Part shown: piece by piece, positions 24,110-33,433 of the stretch
How positions within the stretch are numbered: position 1 is the first letter of the stretch
Layout of the letters: each line of letters starts with the position of its first letter
Notes under the pieces: generated by a model
Database searches by the model: none
What the model was told of the DNA's origin: nothing
What the model saw: only the letters and a program-made list of their open reading frames with translations
NCBI GenBank assembly: GCA_963785245.1
Contig: CAWAUO010000017.1
Coordinates: 85,126-149,125, forward strand
Reading direction: 5' to 3'
DNA: 64,000 bases
Source of the DNA: JAHEEL01 sp963785245
GTDB taxonomy: Bacteria > Actinomycetota > Acidimicrobiia > Spongiisociales > UBA5794
Position numbers and translations under genes: made by a program

Positions 24110-25318
24110 CTACGAGAAGGCGGTACCGCGCGCAGCGAGTTGAGTATCGAGCGCCGTCTGAACCGATCGTCGAATGTCCTCGGACCTTTCGAGCATCCGC
24201 AACGGGTCTGGCTCGGAGCCGGGGTTCTCGGGAAGCACCGGTGGGAGGAATTGGATGTGCCAACGAACCGGGAGGGGGATGGGGTTCAGGAAGATGGCGA
24301 TCTCCTCCACACGCTGCTGCGGGAACACCATCCGCACCAACTGGGCGAGGCGCTTGGAGACGGCGACCGCCGGATGTACCTCTTCGGCACCGAGGATCGC
24401 GACCGGCACGATGGGTACGCCCGTCGTCTCGGCGAGGTGGACGAACCCACCCCGACCGAACCGCTGCACGTGGTATGCCTCCCACACCGGCTTCATGAAG
24501 CCCGACGATCCTTCGGGGAAGACACCGAGCAGCCCACCGTGTTCGAGGAGGTACCGGGCGTCGTCACGGCTGGCGTATGCGGCTCCGACCTTGCGATACA
24601 TGTGCGATACCCACGGGAGCATGTTGAAGATCTCGGTTGCGCTCACTCGAACCCGCCGTGGGCGCGGCGCGCCGTTCAAAACTGCCAGAGCCAGCATTGC
24701 CGCGTCGTAGGGGAGTGCAGCGCCACCGTGGTTGGCGACCAGCATCGCCGGACCCTCCATGGGCACATTCTCGATCCCCGTGACGTCGACGCGGAAGTAG
24801 TCGTAGTAGAGGCCGTTCATCACGTGCCAGGCCATCTCGTGAATCACCGGGTCGAGTCCGATGGGATCGACGTCGTAGGTGGCCAGATGCAGGTGTCGGA
24901 ACAGGGTTGGCCACACGTCGAAGCCGAGCCGCCCGGTAGCCGGCACGGCGACGTCATACCGGTCTGGCCCACCGTGTAGCGTGCACGCCTCGGCTCCGCG
25001 AACAACGGGGAGCCCGCAGCCGTGTCCCTCGATGCCGCGCCACTGGCAGCGCTGATCCTGATCGACGAGACCTGCCAGCCGGGCGTACAGACCGGCGCGC
25101 CGGACGCGAGCCTCGGCGCGGTCCTCTTCGCTGACCCCGGGAATCGGGAAGAGCGTGGCGGCATCCTCGATCAGGGTTCCCGCCCCTGCGGGCGTCGGTG
25201 TGGCGAGCGCCTCGACGAGTTCGGCCTTGTTCATCTTCGAGCGGCCGGCCAGGCTTGCAGCGCGCGCCAGGTCGAGGAGTTCGGCCTTGGTCAGCGCTGC
25301 AAGCGTGTCCCGGTTCAC
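24110..25318 (-). CDS. Phospholipid acyltransferase with Rho_N/SAP-like N-terminus
   Basis: The 402-residue product starts with a Rho_N/SAP-like helical motif (LTKAELLDLARAASL), then a small Cys/His segment (CQWRGIEGHGCG ... CTLHGG) that may bind zinc. From about residue 160 comes a glycerolipid acyltransferase domain with NHGGAALPYD (NHx4-6D), FPEGSSG and VPIVPVAIL. It probably acylates a lysophospholipid or related alcohol. It overlaps the upstream SDR gene by four bases; an SDR-acyltransferase pair also occurs in mycobacteria (Rv0501-Rv0502). The nucleic-acid-type N-terminus is odd for a lipid enzyme. Confidence 0.85.
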   Translation of the reverse strand: MNRDTLAALTKAELLDLARAASLAGRSKMNKAELVEALATPTPAGAGTLIEDAATLFPIPGVSEEDRAEARVRRAGLYARLAGLVDQDQRCQWRGIEGHGCGLPVVRGAEACTLHGGPDRYDVAVPATGRLGFDVWPTLFRHLHLATYDVDPIGLDPVIHEMAWHVMNGLYYDYFRVDVTGIENVPMEGPAMLVANHGGAALPYDAAMLALAVLNGAPRPRRVRVSATEIFNMLPWVSHMYRKVGAAYASRDDARYLLEHGGLLGVFPEGSSGFMKPVWEAYHVQRFGRGGFVHLAETTGVPIVPVAILGAEEVHPAVAVSKRLAQLVRMVFPQQRVEEIAIFLNPIPLPVRWHIQFLPPVLPENPGSEPDPLRMLERSEDIRRSVQTALDTQLAARGTAFS

Positions 25319-26259
25319 CGTCCGGCCTCGCGGGGGACTCGGCTGTAGGCGACCATCGTCGTCTGGCGACAGGTGAGTTCGGGATGGAACCCGAGGACGT
25401 CCTCCATGCCCGACGTTTCCATCACGCGCCCATGCTTGAGGAGCGCAATCGTGTGCTTCGGGAGTGGGATCCCGGTGCCTGCAAGGCCCCGAAGCGCCGC
25501 GTGGAATGCTCGCTTCGGGAGCGGCTGCGGTACTCGTCTGCCAAGACGCAAGATGCGAGAGAGGTAGAGCTGGCCACGTCCCGCGACGTTGAAGGTTCCC
25601 GGTGTTGGACGTTCGATCGCGTGGAGGAACGCGTCGCGTGCGTCCCGCTCAGAGATGAGTTGGAGGCGTGGATCGAAGCCAAGCAGTGTCGGCACGCCGG
25701 GAAGCGTGAGGTAGGCGCTGATGGGGTTGTTGATCGTCGGGCCGAAGATCGGGGCAAGGCGCAGGATGGTGTAGTCGACGTGATCGTGGCGTTCCGCGGT
25801 TTCGCGGACGAACAGTTCCATCTGTTCGAGGTCGCGCTGGTATCGGCCGCCGGACCGTTCCAGGCTCGAGTCGACCGTCACCACGGAAGGCGAGCGGGGG
25901 CTGGCTCCGTACACCGCGCCGTCCGACTTCACGATCACGTGACGCACCGCCTCGCAGCGTCCGATAGCGCCGAAGAGGGCTTGAGCACCGACCGTAGATT
26001 CCTCGTGGGCCCGCGTCGACCCGTGGAGGGCGGAACGATCAACCGTTTGGAGATGGACCACCGTCTGCGGCTCCAGGTCGAGGAGGTAACGGGCAAACGA
26101 CAGGTGATCGATATCCAGCCGCTCGAAGTGGGAGGTGAACCGCTCGACCGGATCCAGGTCGTCGACGGCGAACACCTCGGTGCCGGGAATCTGCTCGAGA
26201 TGCTGAATGATGCGGCCACCGGTCCGGGTGGCCGCACCCGTGACGAGGACGCGTCGCAT
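25315..26259 (-). CDS. NAD-dependent epimerase/dehydratase (extended SDR)
   Basis: The 314-residue product opens with RRVLVTGAATRTGGRIIQHL, a slightly altered GxxGxxG cofactor loop, and has VVHLQTVDRS and TILRLAPIFGP. The usual YxxxK active-site pair is not evident (YQRDLEQ occupies the place), so it may be an atypical SDR. It is translationally coupled to the acyltransferase and resembles the mycobacterial galE2-Rv0502 arrangement. Confidence 0.85.
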   Translation of the reverse strand: MRRVLVTGAATRTGGRIIQHLEQIPGTEVFAVDDLDPVERFTSHFERLDIDHLSFARYLLDLEPQTVVHLQTVDRSALHGSTRAHEESTVGAQALFGAIGRCEAVRHVIVKSDGAVYGASPRSPSVVTVDSSLERSGGRYQRDLEQMELFVRETAERHDHVDYTILRLAPIFGPTINNPISAYLTLPGVPTLLGFDPRLQLISERDARDAFLHAIERPTPGTFNVAGRGQLYLSRILRLGRRVPQPLPKRAFHAALRGLAGTGIPLPKHTIALLKHGRVMETSGMEDVLGFHPELTCRQTTMVAYSRVPREAGR

Positions 26260-26308
26260 CCCGTAGAGAGTAGAGAAGGCCGACTGGCTCCGTCGAGCCG
26301 GGAGAGGA

Positions 26309-26327
26309 GTCGCCAGTCGCCGGTCGA
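26309..26327. repeat. Short GTCGCC heptamer array
   Basis: AGTCGCC, AGTCGCC, GGTCGAA in tandem upstream of aroF; a small member of the heptamer family found at several intergenic sites. Confidence 0.55.
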
Positions 26328-26392
26328 AGGGGGGTGGCGGTCGGTGCGGGCGGATTCACTCCTACGCTACGGGGTCCACACGAAACGGAACC

Positions 26393-27424
26393 ATGTCGGG
26401 AGACGGAAGCTTGATCATCGTGATGCGTTCGGACGCGACTCGTGAGGACGTCGACAACGTGCTGGCGAGACTCGCGGAGGTCGAGGCCGAAGCCCACGTC
26501 TCCGAGGGCAGTCGCCGCACGGTCATCGGGATCGTCGGAGACCGCACCCGGGTCCAGCAGCTGCCGTGGGAGGCGTTCTCCGGGGTCGAGCGTGCCGTCC
26601 CCGTCCTGAAGCCCTTCAAATTCGTCAGCCGCGACTTCCAGGTGGAGGACTCAATTGTCGATGTGGGTCCAGCCAAGATCGGCGGCGGGCACTTCGCCCC
26701 GATCGCCGGACCCTGCGCCGTCGAGGACAGGGATCAGCTGTTTGCGTCTGCGGAGGCCGTGCAGAAGGCAGGCGCGACCATCCTGCGCGGGGATGCCTTC
26801 AAGCCGAGAACGTCACCCTACGCATTCCAGGGCCTCGGGGAGGCCGGCCTGGTGCTGCTTGCCGAAGCTCGTGAGGAGTTCGGGATGCCGTTCGTGGTCG
26901 AGGTGCTCGACCCGCGGGACGTGGACCTGGTCTCGTCCTACGCCGACCTGATCCGCGTCGGGACTCGGAACATGGCCAACTTCTCGCTGCTCTCCGAACT
27001 GGGGCGCCAGCCCAAGCCGGTGATGCTGAAGCGGGGCTTCACCGCGACGATCGAGGAGTGGCTGAACGCCGCCGAGTACATCTACAAAGAGGGCAACCAC
27101 AACGTGGTCCTCTGCGAGCGCGGCATCCGGACGTTCGAGACCGCGACGCGCAACACGCTGGATATTGCAGCCGTACCGGTCGTCAAGGGACTGTCGCATC
27201 TGCCGATCATCGTCGACCCCTCACACTCCGGCGGCAGGCGCGAACTGGTGGCACCGCTGACCCGGGTCGCCGTCGCTGCGGGCGCAGACGGGTTCATGGT
27301 TGACGTCCACCCCTCGCCGGAGACGGCGCAGGTCGACGGACCGCAAGCCATCCTCCCCGGCGAATTCGCCGAACTCATGGACGAGGTCAGGGCGCTCGCT
27401 GCCGCCATGCACGTCAAGGTCTAG
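26393..27424 (+). CDS. aroF: 3-deoxy-7-phosphoheptulonate synthase (DAHP synthase, type I beta)
   Basis: The 343-residue product has the N-terminal regulatory-like segment (IIVMRSDATREDVDNVL) and a TIM barrel with all key residues: GPCAVE (metal Cys), RGDAFKPRTSPY (catalytic Lys), RVGTRNMANF, VMLKRG, CERGIRTFE, DPSHSGG (metal His) and VDGPQAI (metal Asp). The acidic residue of MIEVH is Asp here (MVDVH). It joins PEP and erythrose 4-phosphate as the first shikimate step. tyrA follows after four bases, so the pair likely responds to Tyr supply. Confidence 0.95.
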   Translation: MSGDGSLIIVMRSDATREDVDNVLARLAEVEAEAHVSEGSRRTVIGIVGDRTRVQQLPWEAFSGVERAVPVLKPFKFVSRDFQVEDSIVDVGPAKIGGGHFAPIAGPCAVEDRDQLFASAEAVQKAGATILRGDAFKPRTSPYAFQGLGEAGLVLLAEAREEFGMPFVVEVLDPRDVDLVSSYADLIRVGTRNMANFSLLSELGRQPKPVMLKRGFTATIEEWLNAAEYIYKEGNHNVVLCERGIRTFETATRNTLDIAAVPVVKGLSHLPIIVDPSHSGGRRELVAPLTRVAVAAGADGFMVDVHPSPETAQVDGPQAILPGEFAELMDEVRALAAAMHVKV

Positions 27425-27428
27425 CTCG

Positions 27429-28451
27429 ATGGCCCGAGCGCTCATCTCAGGTACGGGTCTCATCGGCACGTCGATCGCCTTGGGGCTCCGCGACCTCGGG
27501 TGGGAGACCCTCGGGTGGGACGCGAGTCCTGAAGCCCTCGCTGGTGCCGCCAACGTTGGTGCCGTCGATCCGGTTGGGAGTATCGAAGCCGCAGATCTCG
27601 GACGCGATGACCTGCTGGTCCTTGCCTCTCCTCCGTCATCGGTTCTTGCAGCCGTCGCCTTACTGGAGACCGAGGCCCTGGTCATCGACGTGGCCTCGGT
27701 CAAGGGACCGATCGTCGCTGCCTCCCGGACTCCACGTTTCGTCGGTACTCACCCAATGGCAGGACGCGAAGTCACAGGACCGGATGCGGCTCGTGCCGGT
27801 CTCTTCCGGGGAGCAACGTGGGTCATCGTCCCGAACGGCGCCGACGAAGCAGACGTCCGGTTCGTCGAGCGAGTGGTCTCGGATCTCGGGGCCCGACCCG
27901 TACGGATGACAGCTGCAGAGCACGACGCCGCCGTTGCTCGCATCAGCCATGTTCCGCAGATCCTCGCCGCCGCACTGCTCGAGGGAGCCAACCAGATTCC
28001 TCAGGCAATGGATCTTGCAGCGGGCAGCTTCCGGGACCTCACACGCGTTGCGTCCTCGGACCCCGACGTGTGGCTCGATATTCTCGCTGCCAACCGACAT
28101 GAGGTGGCCGACGCCATCGAGTGGCTCCGGGCCCGCCTCGCGACCGTGCTGGAGTCCGAAGAGCAGCTGGCAGAGACCCTTGCTGATGCCCGGCATCTGC
28201 GTGCCGCCCTGGGTCACGGTCTCGGCGTGGTCCGTGTGACGCTCGAGGACCGCCCGGGAGAGATGGCGGCTGTCGGCCGAGCGCTCGCTGACAGCGGTGT
28301 TGACCTCCGGGACCTCCAACTGCGTCATGCACCGTACGGCGGAGGCGGAATCCTGACGCTGTCGGTTCGCGCGGGCCACGAAGCGGCCCTGCGGGCATCG
28401 CTCGAAGCCGAGAAGTTCAGCGTTGCTGTTCCATCAGGCGAAGAAGACTGA
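27429..28451 (+). CDS. tyrA: Prephenate dehydrogenase
   Basis: The 340-residue product starts with the NAD loop ISGTGLIGTSIALGL, has GTHPMAGREVTGPDAA (the conserved HPM-G region of prephenate dehydrogenases) and AAEHDAAVARISHVPQILA, and ends with an ACT-like domain (VVRVTLEDRPGEMAAVGRAL) for feedback control by tyrosine. It forms 4-hydroxyphenylpyruvate. It is in an operon with aroF and overlaps the convergent M20 gene by 35 bases at the 3' end. Confidence 0.93.
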   Translation: MARALISGTGLIGTSIALGLRDLGWETLGWDASPEALAGAANVGAVDPVGSIEAADLGRDDLLVLASPPSSVLAAVALLETEALVIDVASVKGPIVAASRTPRFVGTHPMAGREVTGPDAARAGLFRGATWVIVPNGADEADVRFVERVVSDLGARPVRMTAAEHDAAVARISHVPQILAAALLEGANQIPQAMDLAAGSFRDLTRVASSDPDVWLDILAANRHEVADAIEWLRARLATVLESEEQLAETLADARHLRAALGHGLGVVRVTLEDRPGEMAAVGRALADSGVDLRDLQLRHAPYGGGGILTLSVRAGHEAALRASLEAEKFSVAVPSGEED

Positions 28452-29592
28452 TTGCCCCTACTGCGATGCCGTGCTCGATCGCGCCCTCGTCGATGTCAAA
28501 GGTCGGTGAATGGAGATCGACCGGATGCTCGTTCGTCCCGACTCCGAGGCGGATGAGAGCTCCCGGGACCTCTTGGAGGAGCCACGAGAAATCCTCCGAA
28601 CCCATGGACTGCGGTGTTGGCTGAATGCCGTCGGGTCCCAGGACGGATGTCGCGGCCGATTCGATCGTCTTGATCACGTCGATGTCGTTCTCGACCGGCG
28701 GTGCCCCGCGGCGATGCGTGACCTCGATGTCAGCGCCGAACGGTGCGGCGATCGCCTCAGCCTGACGGTCGATGATCTCAGCGAGACCGTTCCAGACACT
28801 GCCGTCCTGAACCCGTACGGTCCCCGAGATCTCGATCTCGGTGGGAATGGCGTTTGCGGTGTCGCCACCGGAGATCCGACCGAACACGATGGCGAGGTGC
28901 TGTCGGGGATCGAGTTCCGAACGGACCATCGCCGGAAGATCGACGACGATGCGGGCTGCAACATGGACCAAGTCGACGGTCCGATGCGGCCGGGACGTGT
29001 GGCCACCGGGACCGGTGAGTCGCACGGTGATCTTGTCGGCTGCACTGGTGATCGGGCCCGTCTTCAGCCCGACAACCCCCACCGGGATCGTCGGGTCGAC
29101 GTGGAAGGCAATCAGCGACTGCAGGTTCCGGTGGACGCCCTCCTCTACGAGCTTGGCAGCACCGGACGGAAGCTCCTCCTCCGCCGGTTGGAAGATGATC
29201 CTCGCCGTGCCAGGGAGGTCGCTGACGAGCGCGAGGGTCCTGGCGATCCCGATAGCTATTGCGGCGTGGGCGTCGTGTCCGCAAGCGTGCATCACCCCAT
29301 CGGTCTGGGATCGATAGGGGAGGCCCGTGTTCTCGTGGATGGGGAGGGCGTCGATGTCGGCACGAAACCCGACTACGGGCGGCCCATCGCCGACTTCGAC
29401 CGTCAGACCGACAAGGTCGTCCCGGACTTTGGGTTCGAGACCGTGTTCTGAGAGCGCTTCGGCAATGCGATAGGTCGTCCGCCGCTCCGACCATGAGATC
29501 TCGGGATGGCGATGGAGGTCGCGGCGTATCCGGATGGCGTCGGGGGCGATGGTGGTGGCGTGCGCGGCGACACGTTCGGCGAGGCTGGGCAT
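28417..29592 (-). CDS. M20 family amidohydrolase (M20D)
   Basis: The 391-residue product has IRRDLHRHPEISWSE, GFRADIDALPI, VMHACGHDAHAAIAIG (metal-binding CGHDAH), FQPAEEE and MGSEDFSWLLQEVPGALIRLG, all hallmarks of hippurate hydrolase/IAA-amino acid hydrolase-like enzymes. It removes acyl groups from N-acyl amino acids. The substrate is not evident. Its 3' end overlaps tyrA. Confidence 0.93.
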   Translation of the reverse strand: MPSLAERVAAHATTIAPDAIRIRRDLHRHPEISWSERRTTYRIAEALSEHGLEPKVRDDLVGLTVEVGDGPPVVGFRADIDALPIHENTGLPYRSQTDGVMHACGHDAHAAIAIGIARTLALVSDLPGTARIIFQPAEEELPSGAAKLVEEGVHRNLQSLIAFHVDPTIPVGVVGLKTGPITSAADKITVRLTGPGGHTSRPHRTVDLVHVAARIVVDLPAMVRSELDPRQHLAIVFGRISGGDTANAIPTEIEISGTVRVQDGSVWNGLAEIIDRQAEAIAAPFGADIEVTHRRGAPPVENDIDVIKTIESAATSVLGPDGIQPTPQSMGSEDFSWLLQEVPGALIRLGVGTNEHPVDLHSPTFDIDEGAIEHGIAVGAISLLRLMEQQR

Positions 29593-29656
29593 TGGAGAGA
29601 TTCTAAGGGTTTCGCGCGTACTCGACCGTCCCTACGCTACGGGTCCAGGAGGAACC

Positions 29657-30790
29657 ATGCCGAGACAGCCCACCTTCACGATCGGAATCGAGGAGGAGTA
29701 CTTCATCGTCGATCGGGAGACCCGCGACCTCGTCCCCGACATGCCGGACGGTCTGCTCGCTGCGTGCGAAGAGATCACCGAGGGGATGGTGAGTCCGGAG
29801 TTCATCCGATCCCAGATCGAAGTTGGCACCCCGGTGAGCCAGAACGTGAAGGAAGCCAGGGCTCACCTCGCCCAGTTGCGTACCGATGTGGCAAACGTCG
29901 TCTCCGAATATGGAATGGCGATCATCTCAGCATCGACCCACCCGTTCGCGGCGTGGGATGAGCAGCTCCACACGGACAAGTCGCAGTACAACACACTCGC
30001 CGAGGCCCTCCAGGGTGTCGTGCGCCGTCTGCTGATCTGCGGGATGCATGTCCACGTCGGGATCGAGGATGAGGACGTTCGCATCGACCTGATGAACCAG
30101 GTGCTGTACTTCCTGCCCCACCTGCTCGCGCTCTCGACGTCCTCGCCGTTCTGGCACGGAGATGACACCGGGCTGAACTCATACCGCACGGCTGTGTTCC
30201 GGACGCTGCCCCGCACCGGCATGCCGGATGAGTTCCTCGACTGGAGCGACTATCAGCGCCATGCCCAGATCCTCGTGACCTCGGGTGTGATCGAGGACAC
30301 GACGAAGCTCTGGTGGGATATCCGTCCGTCCGGCCGCTACCCGACGCTCGAGATGCGATCGACCGACATCGCCACCCGCCTCGATGACGGCATCACGCTC
30401 GCCGCCTTCTATGTGTCGTTGCTGTCGATGCTGTGGCGACTCCGCCAAGACAACCAGCGCTGGCGGGTCTACTCCCGCATGCTCCTCAAGGAGAACATCT
30501 GGCGCGCTCAGCGCTACGGCATCTCGGAATCACTGATCGACTTCGGCATTGGGAAGCTCGTGCCGATCCCCGAGCTCGTCGAAGAACTGATCGAACTCAC
30601 CGCTGAGGACGCCCGCCGCCTCGACTGCGTCGAAGAGATCACTCACGTCAGGGAGATCCTGCGGCGCGGCACGAGCGCCGACCGCCAGCGACTCGTCTAC
30701 GAAGGTGCCCTGGCGTCGGGTGCAGACGAGCGGGAAGCCTTGATCGGCGTGGTCGACTTCCTCATCGAAGAGACGGTTGCGGGCCTATGA
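29657..30790 (+). CDS. YbdK-type glutamate-cysteine ligase 2 family carboxylate-amine ligase
   Basis: The 377-residue product has TIGIEEEYFIVD at the N-terminus, EFIRSQIEVGTPVS, GMHVHVGIED and PTLEMRSTDIATRLDD, the GCS2 pattern. Members have weak gamma-glutamylcysteine synthetase activity or make other amide bonds. Actinomycetes normally use mycothiol rather than glutathione. ATG at 29657 with AGGAGG ribosome site; the stop overlaps nadE (ATGA). Confidence 0.9.
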   Translation: MPRQPTFTIGIEEEYFIVDRETRDLVPDMPDGLLAACEEITEGMVSPEFIRSQIEVGTPVSQNVKEARAHLAQLRTDVANVVSEYGMAIISASTHPFAAWDEQLHTDKSQYNTLAEALQGVVRRLLICGMHVHVGIEDEDVRIDLMNQVLYFLPHLLALSTSSPFWHGDDTGLNSYRTAVFRTLPRTGMPDEFLDWSDYQRHAQILVTSGVIEDTTKLWWDIRPSGRYPTLEMRSTDIATRLDDGITLAAFYVSLLSMLWRLRQDNQRWRVYSRMLLKENIWRAQRYGISESLIDFGIGKLVPIPELVEELIELTAEDARRLDCVEEITHVREILRRGTSADRQRLVYEGALASGADEREALIGVVDFLIEETVAGL

Positions 30791-32493
30791 ACACGATCAG
30801 GGTCGCCGGAGCGCAGATCGACCTCACCGTCGGGGACCTCGTCGGCAACGAAGAACGCATTCTCGAGGCGATGCACTTCGCGGAGAACGCCGAGGCCGAT
30901 GTGCTGCTGCTTCCCGAACTCGCGATCGTCGGCTATCCGCCCGAGGATCTGGTCCTGCGTGAGGGGTTCGTCGAAGAGAACCTGGGCGTGCTGGATCGAC
31001 TGGCCCGGGCCTCCCGTCGATGCGCGGTTGTGGTCGGATTTGTCGATCCGCTCGACCGTGGAGTGCTCGATGACGATTCGGTTGAGCGGCGCGTCGCCAA
31101 TGCGGCGGCCGTGCTCGCCGGTGGTCGCATCGTGGGGGTGTATCACAAGGAACTCCTCCCCAACTACGGGGTGTTCGACGAGGCTCGCTACTTCGCTGAG
31201 AGCCGCGAGCCGACGCGGCTGTGGGAGATCGCCGGTGTCGCTGCCGGCGTCTCGATCTGCGAAGATATCTGGTCCTCGGAGGGTCCTCCTGCGCGCCAGG
31301 CCGAGGCCGGAGCCACGCTGCTCCTCAACCTGAACGGCTCGCCTTTCCACGCCGGCAAGGGCGCCGAGCGAGTGACACTGCTGTCGGCCGAGGCGAAGCG
31401 AAGTTCCGCGGCGATCGTCTATGTCAACTGTGTCGGAGGTCAGGACGAACTTGTCTTCGATGGCGATTCGATGGTCTTCGACGCCGAAGGATCCCTCATC
31501 TACCGGGCACCCCAGTTCAGCGAAGAACTGTTCGTGCTCGATGTTCCGGTCCCGTCTGACCGTGACCGGACCATGGAAGCTGTGCCGGCGGTGGAAGCGA
31601 TGGTCGACCGTGAGCCGATCGGCATACCGGCCTCGGTCGGCCGCCTCTCGGACGAAGGCGCCGTCTACGAGGCGCTCGTCACCGCGCTTCGGGGATATGT
31701 GACGAAGAACGGGTTCAAGGAGGTGGTGATCGCGTCGTCTGGCGGAATCGACTCCGCGTTGACCGTCGCTGTCGCCGTAGATGCGCTCGGTCCGAGCGCG
31801 GTTCACACGCTGACGATGCCATCGCGCTACTCGTCCGAGGGATCAGTCGCGGACTCCCGAGCGCTGGCTGACAACTTCGGTTGCCGGTTCACGGTGATCC
31901 CGATCGAGAACGCATTCGGAGCGTTCCTTGAGACGCTCGATCCGCTCTTCCACGGCACTGTGTCCGGTGTTGCCGAAGAGAACCTCCAGGCCAGGATCCG
32001 TGGGACGATTCTGATGGGCATCTCCAACAAGTTCGGCGGGATGGTCGTGGCGACCGGGAACAAGTCGGAGATGGCCGTCGGCTATGCGACCCTGTACGGC
32101 GATATGGCCGGCGGGTATGCCGTGCTCAAGGACGTCTACAAGACCGTTGTCTATCGGCTTGCGCGCTGGAGGAACCGGCACGGCGTGATGATTCCTCAGG
32201 AGATCATCGACAAGGCTCCATCCGCCGAACTCCGTCCCGATCAGTTTGACACCGATTCGCTGCCACCGTATGACGTCCTCGACGCGGTGCTCGAGGAGTA
32301 CATCGAACGGGACCGGACGGTGAAGGAGATCGCGGCGGCCGGATACGATCGAGCGTTGGTGTCCCGCATCGGCCGCATGGTCGACCGCAACGAGTACAAG
32401 CGCCGACAGGCACCCCCGGGTGTGAAGATCACCCGCAAGGGATTCGGCCGGGACCGGCGGCTTCCGATCACCAATCGGTACCTCAGCCAGTAG
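30787..32493 (+). CDS. nadE: Glutamine-dependent NAD+ synthetase
   Basis: The 568-residue product combines an N-terminal nitrilase-type glutaminase (LPELAIVGYPPEDL with the Glu, HKELLPNYGVFDEARYF with the Lys, SICEDIW with Cys158) and a C-terminal amidating domain with the PP-loop SSGGIDSALTVAVAVDALG and ATGNKSEMAVGYATLYGDMAGG. Ammonia released from glutamine is passed to deamido-NAD. It is translationally coupled to the carboxylate-amine ligase gene. Confidence 0.96.
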   Translation: MNTIRVAGAQIDLTVGDLVGNEERILEAMHFAENAEADVLLLPELAIVGYPPEDLVLREGFVEENLGVLDRLARASRRCAVVVGFVDPLDRGVLDDDSVERRVANAAAVLAGGRIVGVYHKELLPNYGVFDEARYFAESREPTRLWEIAGVAAGVSICEDIWSSEGPPARQAEAGATLLLNLNGSPFHAGKGAERVTLLSAEAKRSSAAIVYVNCVGGQDELVFDGDSMVFDAEGSLIYRAPQFSEELFVLDVPVPSDRDRTMEAVPAVEAMVDREPIGIPASVGRLSDEGAVYEALVTALRGYVTKNGFKEVVIASSGGIDSALTVAVAVDALGPSAVHTLTMPSRYSSEGSVADSRALADNFGCRFTVIPIENAFGAFLETLDPLFHGTVSGVAEENLQARIRGTILMGISNKFGGMVVATGNKSEMAVGYATLYGDMAGGYAVLKDVYKTVVYRLARWRNRHGVMIPQEIIDKAPSAELRPDQFDTDSLPPYDVLDAVLEEYIERDRTVKEIAAAGYDRALVSRIGRMVDRNEYKRRQAPPGVKITRKGFGRDRRLPITNRYLSQ

Positions 32494-32596
32494 CTGACAG
32501 CTACCAGCAGGGCGAGGACGGGCAGCCAGGTTCGTGATTGGCGACCCGTAGCTCATCATTGGCGGCTGACCTTCGACGAGGCTCTACGCTTCATGT

Positions 32597-33433
32597 ATGG
32601 CTGTTCTTGGATCTGTTCTCATCGACGGTGTCCCATCAGACGCTGAGCACGCAGCGATCTCTGTATTCGATATTGGTTTCCAGCGTGGCTACGGCTGTTT
32701 CGAAGCGATGCGTGCCTACGACGGAACGGTGTTCCGCCTGGATCAGCACCTCACCCGTCTCGAGATGAGCGCAACGAAGCTCCGGTTGCCGGCGCCCGAT
32801 CGAGGCACGATCGCCGATTGGTGTCGTTCGGTCGCAGCCGAGGCCGGAGACTCCGTTGTGCGGGTCTTCATCTCCGGCGGTATCGACCCCTACCGGCCGG
32901 GTACCGACTCGAAGATCGTTGTGTTCGCCGAGTCGGTGCATCCCGGACCCGAAACGATGCGGCTTCAGTCGCGGATTGCTCCGTGGCACAGTGATGGAGA
33001 CTGGTTCGAACTCACCGGAGCGAAAGCGCTCTCCTATGGTTTCAACCTCACGGCAACCGTCGCCGCCCAGCAGGACGGGTTCGACGATGCGCTCCTCCTC
33101 GGCCGTGGCGGTCACGTGCTCGAAGGCCCCACGTTCTCGGTCGGTTGGATCAGCGATGGGGTTCTCTTCACGCCGGGACTCGACCTTGGCATTCTCGAAT
33201 CGATCACGCGGTGCACCGCCATCGAGGTCGCGGAGCGGGTCGGTATTGAAGTACGCGAGGGCGTCTACGACATCGACACGGTCACCCAGGCGGACGAGGT
33301 GGTCGCGATGTCGACGGTTCGCGAGATCAAGGGCGTCTCATGCATCGACGATCGTCCGTTCCAACCCGGTGCGGGAACCGCAGCACTTCAGGAGGGCTTC
33401 CGTGCAATGGTGGCGGAGGAGGTTGGGCCATGA
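32597..33433 (+). CDS. Class IV aminotransferase
   Basis: The 278-residue product belongs to the branched-chain/D-amino acid aminotransferase and aminodeoxychorismate lyase fold: SVFDIGFQRGYGCFEAMRAYDG, FRLDQHLTRLEMSATKL, LTGAKALSYGFNLTA (PLP lysine), DDALLLGRGGHVLEGPTFSVGWI. The length fits ADC lyase or a D-amino acid aminotransferase better than IlvE (about 310+). TACGCT six bases before the ATG suggests a leaderless message. The next gene overlaps by four bases. Confidence 0.88.
   Translation: MAVLGSVLIDGVPSDAEHAAISVFDIGFQRGYGCFEAMRAYDGTVFRLDQHLTRLEMSATKLRLPAPDRGTIADWCRSVAAEAGDSVVRVFISGGIDPYRPGTDSKIVVFAESVHPGPETMRLQSRIAPWHSDGDWFELTGAKALSYGFNLTATVAAQQDGFDDALLLGRGGHVLEGPTFSVGWISDGVLFTPGLDLGILESITRCTAIEVAERVGIEVREGVYDIDTVTQADEVVAMSTVREIKGVSCIDDRPFQPGAGTAALQEGFRAMVAEEVGP

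Noticed and set aside
23694..24485. Long minus-strand start for the XRE gene
   Set aside because: The extension upstream of 24044 overlaps the acyltransferase 3' end and is Arg/Pro-rich without homology to XRE regulators.
25315..26259. UDP-glucose 4-epimerase assignment (galE)
   Set aside because: It is an extended SDR, but the YxxxK catalytic pair is not evident, so the specific name would be unsupported.
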